From assembly GCA_022376515.1 (NCBI GenBank), contig WTXI01000001.1, positions 248,001 to 312,000 on the forward strand: a DNA stretch of 64,000 bases, given 5' to 3'. Below are positions 35,789-50,200 of the stretch, piece after piece (position 1 is the first letter of the stretch; each line of letters starts with the position of its first letter). The notes under the pieces are model-generated. The model had not been told where the DNA came from. It ran no database searches and saw only the letters and a list, made by a program, of their open reading frames with translations. This stretch comes from Lactifluus volemus (taxonomy: Eukaryota; Basidiomycota; Agaricomycetes; Russulales; Russulaceae). Position numbers and translations under genes: made by a program.

Positions 35789-36985
35789 ATGAGCTCCTCC
35801 TCTTCCTCCTTCATCACAACTCCGCTCTCTCTAGAACCAGAACCGAGAGGTGTTACCGTCCGTTTCGACGATGAGTGCATCCTCATTCCAGATCCACAAC
35901 CTCGTTCGCGCATGTCAAGACTTCTCTTGAAAATACGAAGACCGTCTCAAGAGCCCTCCTCTCCAACCTCTCCTCATCATTGTCATGTTCCCCCTTCACC
36001 CAGACCCGCGTAAGCTCCGATTCATCTCTACTTTTGCATTCGACTTATCCTTTTTCAAAGACTTTCCAGAAAATTTAGTCTCAACGAGGATAAACGCCCC
36101 GTATCTCCCGTCCGCCGCCGCGCATCGTTACCGCCACCATCTCGTACCCATGTCCATCATGCCCATACCCATACCCACCCTTCTTCCCCTCTACCACTTG
36201 TGACTATACCCCTTCGCCCATGCTGCCCAGACTGCTTTCCTGCAACTGAGCGTGCGGCTTCGGAGGGTAATGAATGGACGGAGAATTTCACGCGAGCGGC
36301 TCGTCGACGGCGTAGCATAAGCGTAGACAATCGCCCTTGCCCCCCGCACCTCCTCCCCGGCGGCGCAGCTACGATACAATGGTCCACCGTCACCGAACAC
36401 CACCCGCCCGCCACCTTCCGTTCTGTGCTCGTCGTGGATGAGGCAGATCACATGGCAACAGCGGCGGACGTGGCTTCTTCCACTTCACCCCAAGAACCGG
36501 GATTGGAGGAGGCATTGGATCACCTATCCATCCAGGAGCCCGAAGATGACGTGCTCCAGCCACTCCTCACACGTCAGAGCCGCTGGCTGACGCCCATCCC
36601 AAGCAACAACTCCTCGGCCGACAATCTTGCGCCCAAGGTGGACATCCTACCCTCGTACCGCTCTTCCAAGTCTGGCTCGGTCTCGCCCCCTCCCTCCCCT
36701 TTGCCCCAAACTCCGTCCTCGGAGTATTCCACCCCTCTCTCATCGCCGACCATCTCATCCCCTTCATCGCAGCAAAGTGAGCGTGGATCGCCACGTATAA
36801 TTAATTCGTTTCGTATACCCAAAGGCGCTTCGCTCAGGCGTGCCGGTGCGGATATCCTAAAGGGCGTCAGTGTGTGGGCGGTGGACCGGTTTGATGGGGT
36901 TGGAACTGGGGCATGTTTCCCGCTTCTGGGTTTGGGGTTTGGGCTATGGTCCTGCAAAGCTGGTAATGCTTCTTCTTCTTTGTAA
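35789..36985 (+). CDS. Uncharacterised Ser/Pro-rich protein
   Basis: Two exons. Exon 1 runs from 35789 to the donor after SPRPA near 36009. The second starts with KFSLNEDKRPVSPVRRRASL and ends TAA at 36983-36985. A short N-terminal block, VTVRFDDECILIPDPQPRSR, looks like a conserved motif of fungal hypothetical proteins. The rest is low complexity: a His-rich stretch (HVHHAHTHTH), an RAARRRRSISVD basic site (a good PKA-type phosphorylation site), an acidic helix EEALDHLSIQEPEDDVLQP, and repeated SPPPSPLPQTPSS-type runs. Near the C-terminus RRAGADILKGVSVWAV is followed by a hydrophobic stretch, ACFPLLGLGFGLWSC, that could touch a membrane. No enzymatic domain is seen. The 1.2-kb frame with one clean intron supports a real gene. 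Confidence 0.75.
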
Positions 36986-39900
36986 AGATATCTCGTACGA
37001 GCTATGATCTTTAGTGCTTTGAAGGGTCTCATGACGCCGACACGCTTTTGTCTATATAATCTTTTCCCGGAACCCCAGAACTGGGCTACCACGTGATGGG
37101 CTCGTAAGCAATTCGGAGATCGATAAGATGTAAAAAGTTACGACACTAACGACATGAACGCATCATCATCATCGACGGCATCAATTCAAATTTTGGTACT
37201 GTATGCCAGGGAACGACGAGTTAATTTCGTCCTCATTCTCGCGGTCCAGGGCAGCTCCTCAAAGGAGTTAGCGTTATCTCCCATCAGGGACGGACCGAGT
37301 TGGCGTCTTCTGGTTTTCTCGGCTGCTGTTGACCTGTTAGTTGCCTTTGTCATGCATATGCATACACTCTATTGCTACCATGCCTTTACAGTATGTCTGA
37401 CTAAAGCGCTATTAATAGGGCATAATTTTATCCGCAGCAGCTGATGATCACGGTGTTCAGCCCAACCATTCCAGTCATTGCTAATTATTAGGCCCCACAT
37501 AATTTTGCAACGTAGGCGATGGGCGGCGATGGGCGATGACCGCTTACACACAACATTCAGCTCGTCTCGTTTCATTTTCATCCTGCGTGGTTCGTTCCTC
37601 TCCCGCCTCAATCATCAATAAATACATCAGACTTGAAGCTTTTTATGCCGAAACTCGGCTCACTAACAAAAGCACTGATTATATTACCGAATGCCCGAGG
37701 AGATACGTGCCCACGATTGCTGCTAACTTACAGCACACACACAGAAGAGACGGGCTGCCAGTGGTACGTCACACTCCTGATCGGCAAAGTTGTCCCGTCG
37801 CAGACCGCAGCAAAACCTGTTCAAATGTTATCTATCATCTAAATCTGATCGAACGAAGCAAGTGCAAGCAGTCCTGTAATTCAGGTCGGTGGCTGCGCCT
37901 ATCTGCTCCCGCTAATTATTTAGTGCCGCGCCGCGCCTGCTCTTATGGTGCCTGGTATATACTATGGTAATGGAAACGGTACTTACTGTAGTTTCGAGCT
38001 TTTCCATCTCATCTCATTCCTTTCTTCTCGACCAGTCCAGTCCATGAAAGTGTTAGGCGATCGGCACATGTATTGTCTCCCCACCCCGCGTCCCCCATAT
38101 CACTTTTGAATTCAGGGGTTTTTTCTATCAATGTTTCCGACGTTTCTGATTTTCTACTGATGATATATATATTTTCCTCTTTACAGTTGACGATTGTAAT
38201 TGCGATTCCCAAAAAGACCCTCATACCCATTTAGAATGACCAAAATTTTTGAGTTCCGAATCCGAAATTTCTCTTTTGCTTAGCACCCTGGCTTGTTCGC
38301 CTCAGTCAACACGCGCAGCAAACTGAACCTCGTTCCTCATTTTATTACTAGCTAAGGGCCCGACTCCGGCATGACTCGGCTCTACACAACGCGCCTGTCA
38401 CCTCGGACCACGACTCGGTACGGTCACTACGGTGGGTCGTGCGACGTGTGTGAGTCAGGGACTCCCGAGCTGGTTACTATACTGTACGTCGCCGCACAAT
38501 GCACATTACTCAGGGACAAACCCATCGTCTTATGGAGAAAGGGTCCGGACCCTGGGCTATCCTTCGGCTTCGGTGGTGTGAAGTAGTCAGCTGGTTAGCA
38601 GTAAATTTCCGATTCGATTCGGAATTTGTAGGGGTCGACGCAAAGTGGAGCGTTATTACCTTTTGGTCCCTCCCCGATTGTCCTCTTTCGCCCCCCGCTT
38701 CCCCTGGAATATCATGGCGAAACCCTCAATCCGCGTTTGGTCATAGTAACATCATCGTTCTAGTATGCTGGGTCATTTCCTGTTTGTGCTGCGTGGCCCA
38801 CCAGCCAGGGCTCAACATCCGACGCCTTGACGGCGCAACTGTTCCTTCTAATCTGGCCCCGGTTACCCTTATCTTTCTGGTTGGCAGCCGGAGACTGAGT
38901 TTCAGAGAGAGACTTGTGCACTTCAGCAGATGCTCGAGCCACAACCTGAAACATAACGCACACGCACACACACATCGAAAAAAAAAGCATACGTTGAAGT
39001 TTGTCACGGGTCTTTGTTTCTCCGTTTGAGAGAATCATGGGACTGGGACGAGTGTATGCGTGCTGCTCGCCTCGTTGATAAGATCTTACCCCCTTTTCAA
39101 GACCTATACTCGCCTTGATCGCTTTCGGAAATGGAAGGAACACGAGATCGCGAAGAACCAAAAAAAGACCGGACAAAGAAAAAAAAAACCCTTTTGTGCG
39201 CTGTGTTGCAGCTGAACGACGAGGGTAAGAAACGGCTACCAATCCCCTCTCCTTCCCCTTGTTTTTTCTTTTTAATTCCTTGGAGAAAAATGCAAAGTGT
39301 GTCATATTTCCTCATCCCTCATTTAATGTTGTTGTGTGCGCAGTCACCCTGTCACCGCAGCGCCGTATTCAAGTGGCAGCTTCCGAATTCTCTGAAATCT
39401 GTTCGCTCATTCATCCCCGTCCGTTGTGGTCCATAGATCGGGTAAAAATGTTGGTCATACGCACACACTGTGCAATAATATATCTATCTTTTTTATTTCG
39501 AAATCACTGGACCGAGGGATTCTTTTTGATTGTACTGATTGATCGACTGACATCTGTTCTCGGCCATTTGGCTCCTTCGCCCGTTGCCTTGTCCCCCCCC
39601 CCTCCGCTGACGCCATGCATTTTCCATTTCTCCTCAGATAGGTGACAGAGTTACTCTTGCCGATGCGCTGTTATTCGAGAAGCACGCCAGTTCGATGCAT
39701 CGCCGATCCCCGTCTCTTAGGCCTTCTCATAATGATTCATTCTGTCGTACAGCACTGGGAGAAACAGAACGAGCGCTGCGGTCTGTCCATGACGCAACGC
39801 GTTTGACATGCTACTCACTCCATGGAAACCGCAAAACGGTACTCTGCGTCGATTGGGAAAGCCGTCAGCTTCAGCCCCGATCATTACATATTACACCAGA

Positions 39901-40661
39901 CGGCAGATGACAAAAGTACAGAAGCTACTTGACTTTGTGGCTGGTGCGCCTTGATGTTACATGGGGAAATGAAATCGATATCATCCACAGCATGCTTCTG
40001 CGCTCCTGTCCGTGTGAGTTGAGTGTACAGTAGCCTGAGGGTGCTCTCGCCAGGCAAACCGATCTATCGGGACAGGATTCGTTTTTTGCGTCAATTCCAG
40101 GGTTCTCATCACAAACAGGAGAACAACACGGTAGCTTTTGACCGGATGGTTGTGGGTTTCTTTGAGGGATTCTCTTCTTTCAAAATTTGCTTATACAAGG
40201 GTACCATGTGCTGTATCGCCCCCCTCCAAGGAAAGAATAGGCATGTGGTCGAGTCGACCACACAGTTCCGAGCACCACGAATGCTGTATGAATCGAACCG
40301 GGACTAAGCTCCAATCCGCCGAGGGGATTGAAGAGGGGGATCAGCCATGGGCAAGCTCTCTGTCCTCAAAACTTGATCTTCATCTGCGAGACATCGTGAG
40401 CGTGCTGCCATCCGATTCGAAGTGATGCGCGGCGACAGTGGATCAACTCCTCCAAGTTCGCGATTCATCAGGATATTAGGAGGAGCTTTCCGGGATGCGA
40501 GAATAGAGAGGGAGACTTTGGCGATGACTTTACTCTACAGCGTTATTTTATTAAGCGTGGTGTTATTGCCTTGTCGTAAAGTCGTAGGCGAGTGATGATG
40601 GCCTTTACCCGTCAAATCCGGCCTAGCCTTGGACGGTCACCGTCATTCACATAACATTATC
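36986..40661. other. 3.7-kb region with no recognised gene
   Basis: No protein domain recognised on either strand. It holds copy 2 of the dispersed repeat (38566-38634), a palindrome TGTGGTCGAGTCGACCACA (40245-40263), poly-A/T runs and C-rich patches. The last 100-300 bp likely holds the RGP1 promoter. Confidence 0.45.
38566..38634 (+). repeat. Dispersed repeat, copy 2 (about 70 bp)
   Basis: Homologous in the same orientation to 19814-19884. The longest shared blocks are AGCAGTAAATTT and CGATTCGGAATT. The flanking DNA is unrelated, as expected for a small mobile or dispersed element. Confidence 0.75.
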
Positions 40662-43609
40662 ATGTCAGAAGAGCAAAACATTGACACTGCTCTCCGTATT
40701 GTGGTCACACCGTCTCAATCTTCTTATTTTGCAGGCGAACCTCTTTCGGTTACGATTACCATCACTAATACGCGCTCGCCTCAGTCACAAGTCGCGCCCC
40801 CGCGGTCAACCCATAAACGCAGTGCTCACTCCGTCAGTTCCGCCCGGCTTGCACGCCCACCGACCTCTCCTGGTCTCCCAAAGACCCCCTCGACTCCCGT
40901 TTCGCGTCAGTCTCCCTCCAAAAGCTCTCCGCCCACGCGTAAACGCCTTATTGGAACGGCCACCCTAGCCAATGCACCATCTGGCGACCGTAGTGGAGAG
41001 AAGCGTACCTCAGCCAGGTCACTTTCCGTTGATGTTCCCTCTCAGGAACTTCCCACCTCTTTATCAAATGACACCAAAATATCGCTACTTCTCGCGACCC
41101 AGAGTGCAGGTGAGCTCTTTCTCCGTCCATGACTGCCATCCAGCTTACATTTCGCAGGTCAAAGTACCCCACGTCGTACACCCTCACCATTGGCCCGCAC
41201 ATCCGCCCCGGTGCCTCCAAATCACCCACACGCTCGGAAAGCGTCGATAGATGGCCCTGTTTCAATTCCACAGAGTGCTTCCACGTCCTCTTTTGCACTT
41301 TCACTCGACCCCATTGCTGAGGGCATGTCTCCCATCCCACCAACACCCACATTACCTTCTCCCTCCCCCACACCGGCCCCTTTCGTTTCTTCTCGCGCCG
41401 CTGCGGTCTCCGCATCCACCTCTCACACCGTGCAACGATCGGGCCCACGCCATCCTCCGCAAGCAGTCTTGGGAAACGGTCACCCCTCTCCACTCAAACA
41501 CCTTCCGCAAAGCAACAGAGAACTTGTGCTCTACGCATACGTACATCTTACAGGCACACTGTTCCTACTCCCACCGCCGTCACTTGCGCGTGCTCCAGCG
41601 CTCGCCGTGCTGCAACGACACAAGCGTGGCCCTCGAGGCGGGGGTAGCATGAATATTGGCATAGCGTCCCCTCCGACTTCCCGCGGTCACGAGCGGCGGA
41701 GCACGAGCATCGCGGGAGTTTGTGGGGCCTATTATCGTCCCCTGCGTCTGCAGTTCTGAGTCCCGGTCACGCGCCCGCGCACCCTCGCAGGGTGGTTCGC
41801 CGATCCCCCCGCTTCGAGGAGCTTTGCTAGCGCAGGCACGAAAATGGCCAACCACGGAAAAGAAAGTGTAGGGTTGGGTCTAGGCGGGATCGGCCTTGGT
41901 ATTGGCGGGGCGCAGGAAGGCGAAGAGTGGGACCCTGAGCAACCGATGCCGGTCTTTGAGGCGCCGCCAGCCATGCTCGCGGTCGACTTGAACTTGGAGC
42001 CGGGAGAAGAACGTAGCTGTGAGTGCAGCATAACAACAAGCAGTGTCCTCATATATCTCAATTTTTTTTTTACACGCTTGGGGGTTTTCCTTAGATACTT
42101 ATACGGTGAAACTGCCATCGAATTTGCCGCCGACCTACCGAGGTCGCACGCTCAGGTTCTCATACCAGCTATCCGTCGGTGCATGTCGGGCGATTTCGGG
42201 TACTCCAAACGGTCAGAGTAAAGTGATGAAAGTACCAATACGTGTTTACAATCACGTCGCTGGTGGGATCCTTTCTGTCTCACGTATGAGACGAAACTGA
42301 TGTGTTGTCCCGTCTCCCCGCAGTTGGCCAACCACCACGGTGGTACGACTTGCTTTTGGGCTCAGCTGAACACGGTGGGAGGTTGGATGAGAAGATTGAA
42401 GAGGGGCCGCGAGGCTCGTCTAAATGTATGTGTCCTCCCTAAGACCTCTCTCTTCCGCTCATCTTTCAAAGCCAACCCACCAGCGTCGCGTGGTTCTATC
42501 AGCGATCTACGCAAGTACGCCTTGTTGCTACTGGAACCCGATGCTGCCGCGTTGTCCACCTTTCCGGAGGTGCGCGCGACGATGGACGATCAGGAGTTGC
42601 GAGGATCGGAGGGAGGTCTGACCGGTTGCCGTGAGGCCGTCGAGGTCCTCACGCGTGTACCTAAGAAGATCTCGTACGATGTCAACAAGGACGGCATCAA
42701 AGTCGCCGTGTTGACCTTTATGAAATCGGCGTGGCGACTCGGTGAGACCGTCTTGGGTGTCGTCGAACTGAACGATCGCGGGGGACGCGCACGCATTCTC
42801 AAGGCAAGTGGCACACACCCCCCTTTTCTTTTGTTTGGCACCGGTGGCTAAACTGCCTTTACGGGGGGTTTTTTTTTCATTCATCTTAGTAGCTCTCTGC
42901 CATGCTCGAAGCGCATGAATCGCTTCCGTCCGAGATCGCCGTGCCACCAGACGCGCGACAAGCGTCGTATATGCGTCGCGTGCACGCGGAACACCATGCC
43001 TCGTTCATACCACAAACGCTTCGCACCACGTTTGCGCTCGACATTCCCTCAGACGCCGCGCCCGCCTTTCGACTCTCTCTTGCAACCGGCGGCACCGCAC
43101 CCTCCTCCACTTCCCCTTCTTCCGATGGCGGTCTGGCGTGGAAAGTCCGTCTGTGTCTCCTCGTGGCCGTGGCGGCGCCCGGCGCGCTGGTACGCGGGAT
43201 GGCACGCGAAGGTCCTCGTGGGCAGTGGGGCAGCACTTGGGTGCCCACGGATAGCATCGCGCCGCACGAGCGGCCACCACCACCACCACCGACAACAACA
43301 ACAACAAGTCCTTCTTCGCCTCATCAGGCCACGTCGCCGCCGCCGACGCGCTCATGGACGTCGTTCGTGTCGACGTTTTTGGGCGTGTCAGAAGGTGGCT
43401 TTCATGACGGCGATGAGGAGGCGTCTACGATCCACGGGGATGGGGCTCGTGATGGGGAGGGTGAGGGTGAGGGTGAGGAGGTAGATCTTGGAGCGGGAGA
43501 TGAGGGCTGGCGGGAGCTCGTCGTCGAGACTGTCGAGTGCGAGGTGCCGGTGATGGTATGGCCGGGAAACACCGCGTTCAGACCTGAGGACGTTGTGTTT
43601 GACGTTTAG
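40662..43609 (+). CDS. RGP1: Rgp1 family, Ric1-Rgp1 GEF subunit
   Basis: Partner of Ric1 in the exchange factor for Ypt6/Rab6, acting at the Golgi in endosome-to-Golgi transport. The start MSEEQNIDTALRIVVTPSQS leads into the arrestin-like beta fold (YFAGEPLSVTITITNTRSP). A long Ser/Pro-rich linker follows, then RELVLYAYVHLTGTLFLLPP, APPAMLAVDLNLEPGEER, KLPSNLPPTYRGRTLRFSYQ, GQSKVMKVPIRVYNHV, PREARLN, VCREAVEVLTRVPKKISYDV-type text, GIKVAVLTFMKSAWRLGETV and the C-terminal domain (SAMLEAHESLP to PEDVVFDV). It ends TAG at 43609. Joining RGHERRSTSIA to SLWGLLSSPASAVLSPG near 41.7 kb needs either a 50-nt intron (about 41646-41695) or one missing base. A 70-nt intron (about 41764-41833) follows. 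Confidence 0.88.
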
Positions 43610-43893
43610 GCCTTATTTCATTTCGTTCCGGTCTGCATTGTCATAGAGGTGAACTCACACGAGCTAAACGCAACGAGAGGAGGGATGTGGAGAACTAAGA
43701 TTACAGTGTCGTTGTTGAAACAAGCCGAGAGAGCTATGCATTTACACCCTTCAAAAGTGAAACAAACCGATGGAGAGGCCTCGCGAATGAGCCATCACAT
43801 CCTATTGCGCCTTACTCTTTTGACCTCCTGTGGTGCTCTGCGAATATGATGATGATAAGTGTGATCGGTTACAGAGCAAGAGTGTATCACAAC

Positions 43894-47103
<3,210 letters not shown>

Positions 47104-47252
47104 TGTAAAACAGAACAGTTGAGGAATATGATGGTTTTACATGTCCTTTCTGTGATGATGTAGATACGCTATGCTTACAGGGGGGAGAAGGAGAAGGAAG
47201 AGACTAAAGGGAAGCAAAACAAGACGCGAAAAAATATACGGATACGTATGGT

Positions 47253-50200
47253 TTACAGAGATTCCCACCCACCACTATCGACGGTACCCTCTAGTTTTCG
47301 AGCAACCAAGGTCGGAATTCCGTGGTTGAGCCACGTTTTTCGGACTTCTTCCCAGCGAGCGGGATGTAAGAATTGTCGGCGCCCCCTTCTGAAAAGTGCG
47401 TCACGTTAGCAACCCGTAAACAAAAGGGGGTGCAGTAGCGAGAGGACAGGGGAACGAATGGGGCTCACCGCATGGAAGTATCGACTTCACCGTGAATGTC
47501 GAGGTAAGGTGCGAGCGCAAAGGTCCCGTTGGTGGCATGCAAATACAACAAGCAACAGCGCTTGACCAGGAAGTAAAGCCCAATCACACCTCCGCACCTG
47601 AGATAGAGAAAAAATAAATAATGGGAACGTCGTCGTCAGCGTTTCGCGCAAACAAGATTTTCGAGGATGGGGGAAGGGGGGGATGGATAGAAAAACTCTT
47701 ACTCTCGCGTATGCATGTTACACTCGCCCTTGTGTCCATGCTCCGTGTCGAGGCAACAATGACTCTGGAAACATACCGCAGTCCCACAGATCAAGCATAT
47801 CGCGGCGTCGAGCGGGAGCGTATTACACCGTTTACACGTCAGCGCTCTATCGAGCTCTCCAAACAGCGTGTCGAGCACGGTCGGCAAACGCGCGATCCGA
47901 TAGATCGTCGGGTTCTCGAGCACGATTCCGCAACTGATTTGTGAGGCCGCGTGCGTGTTTCCATAGTGCGAGCACCAGCCCGCCAAGCTCGTCTGCAGCG
48001 TGTCCTGCGACGGCAGATCTGCGAGGGGCGGAATTCCCAGCATCGTGAGTAGACGCCAGTACTCGGTTTGCTCGTTGCCGGCGTTGGTGGGCGCAGGTGA
48101 GGGAAATGCGCCGGGTAAGAGAGCGCGGACGAGGATGGCGGCGCGTCGGAGGAAGGGAAGGGTGAAGCAATACATCAGTTTTTCGATGCGCGCCTCACCG
48201 TAGGTCGTAAAGACGATCTCGGACGCGTGCTCGACGACTGGCGAGTGGCGCACGACGGAGGTGAAGAACATGCGCAGATCGCCAAAGATGTTTTCGTGCG
48301 TTCGCTGCGTCGCTTGTTGCACGGGCCAGCTTCGGGTCTTGTTCAAGACGTAGACGAGCCCGATCACGGTGCGAGCCAAAAGGGCATAGTACGACAGAAC
48401 GAGGACGTGGCGGAGGATTTCGGGAGCGCGGCGGCGGCCTCCACCACGATCGTGAACGGGTCGCGGAGAAGGAGGGGACATGAGAGCGGATTTAGCGTCG
48501 TGAGACTCCACTCGGGTAGCAGACGCCTGATGATGGCCTGACGCAGCGCCTCCTTTCCTTCGTCCGCCCGGCCTCGAACGGCACGCCTGCGAGCTTCCCT
48601 AGACAAGCGATAAGCCCGCGCAGCATCCTCGCCTGGGATTCCGTAACATTATCTGCGACGGTGCCGCCTAGGCTTCCCACCCCGCGCTGCGCGGTCTCCA
48701 GGCACGCTACCGTGTACCCCACGAGGTCTTCGGGTAGATATAGACCCGCACCACGCTCGCCGGCTTCGGGTTCTGGCCGATCGCGCAGATGACGCGATTG
48801 CTGCGAAATCGCGCGGGCGATGTTCATCACGCTGTCCACCATCTTGTGCATCACCCAATCCGGCCAGCGGTCTGTACCTCGGAAGAACGAGACGTAGGAT
48901 GGATCTTGTGCGCCCCAAAAGACGAGCTCGCCCGTCCCGTTAGTGATGAGCAACGAGTCCAAGAGTGGATCCGACTTGGATTTCAGGATGCTGATGCCCG
49001 CCGCGCGCGTCCAGTCTGCAAATGGCAAAGAATTGAGTGAATGGGCACCGGATGCGAGACCGGGAGGATGACGTTGCCCAGGCTTTTGCATAGAGGGCAA
49101 ATATATTCCTTGCGCGGGATGATTTCTGGGTGATTTCGTGCGGCTGTGATCGATGACGCTGACGGATGGAGAGCGTATACGCGTTGAAGCAATCGATATG
49201 CATCAAGTGACTGCAAATCGACGCGTGTAGGCCGAAGCGGGTGTTCTGGGATGGGAACACCTCAAATGTGTGACTTTAGGATCGTGAAGTGCTTCCCCTC
49301 GGGGCGGGAATGTTCCATTTCTGTCGTCGGCGGACTGCGGTCTAAGGTGTAGGGCGAAGCCATCACGTCATTCATCAACCCGCCGTTGCCGTCGGGCTGC
49401 TTCCGTATGAGCTTGCTTGGCTGGACCAGTCCCAATGCACCGAACGGTTTCGATGCGCTGAGCTCCTCCTGACACACGATGCACGTCCCGAGAGACGCCG
49501 GTTCGTCTGCGTCTGCGATCTCCTCGTCCTCGTAGTCATCGTCGTCAATGTTATTCACAAAGCTGGCCTGCTGCGCTCTCATCTGCTTCATGATCGCCTC
49601 CTGCCTCGCCCGCGCCGCCCTCTTTTTTGCATCTCTGGGTCCCTCGCCCGCCTCTGGCAGGACGACTCGTCGACGCATGCGGACAGCCTCCGGCACGTGC
49701 TCGGCAAGCGCGTTCAGGATCCAGTCGCATCGCGTCTTGTATACGCGATACAGTTCGTGATGTTCAAGCACGCAGAGCATGTCGATAAGATTTTTGCCGT
49801 CCTCAAACGGTTTGATGGCTGAGAGGTGGCTAAAGATGCTCGGGCGCTCCACCAACGCGAGCATGATTAGATGTAGTGTCTGGTCGAGGATGGCTTCACC
49901 CGAGGATGGCGTGGCGCCCGAGACCTCGGTCAGCACGAGAATGTTGAAGACCGTATAGAACAGCATCTGTAGAAGCACCTCGGACTCGAAAGCTGCCGTT
50001 AGCGTGGCGAACGGACCATGCGTGATCCCCAGTGGTCGCGGGATGATGACGGGATCCTGCACGCCGCGCTTCCTCCAGTGATTGCGCAAGACCGTCTCGA
50101 CCTCTTCGCGCTTGTTACGTGTGTAATGGTAGAAGAATGGGTTGATCTCATCGTACGCTTCGGGCTTCAGTTCATACATGCCCGAGTCCGCCGTCGCTTC

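Noticed and set aside
41646..41735. Certain frameshift in RGP1
   Set aside because: A 50-nt GT-AG intron restores the frame, so a lesion cannot be claimed; it is noted only in the gene entry.
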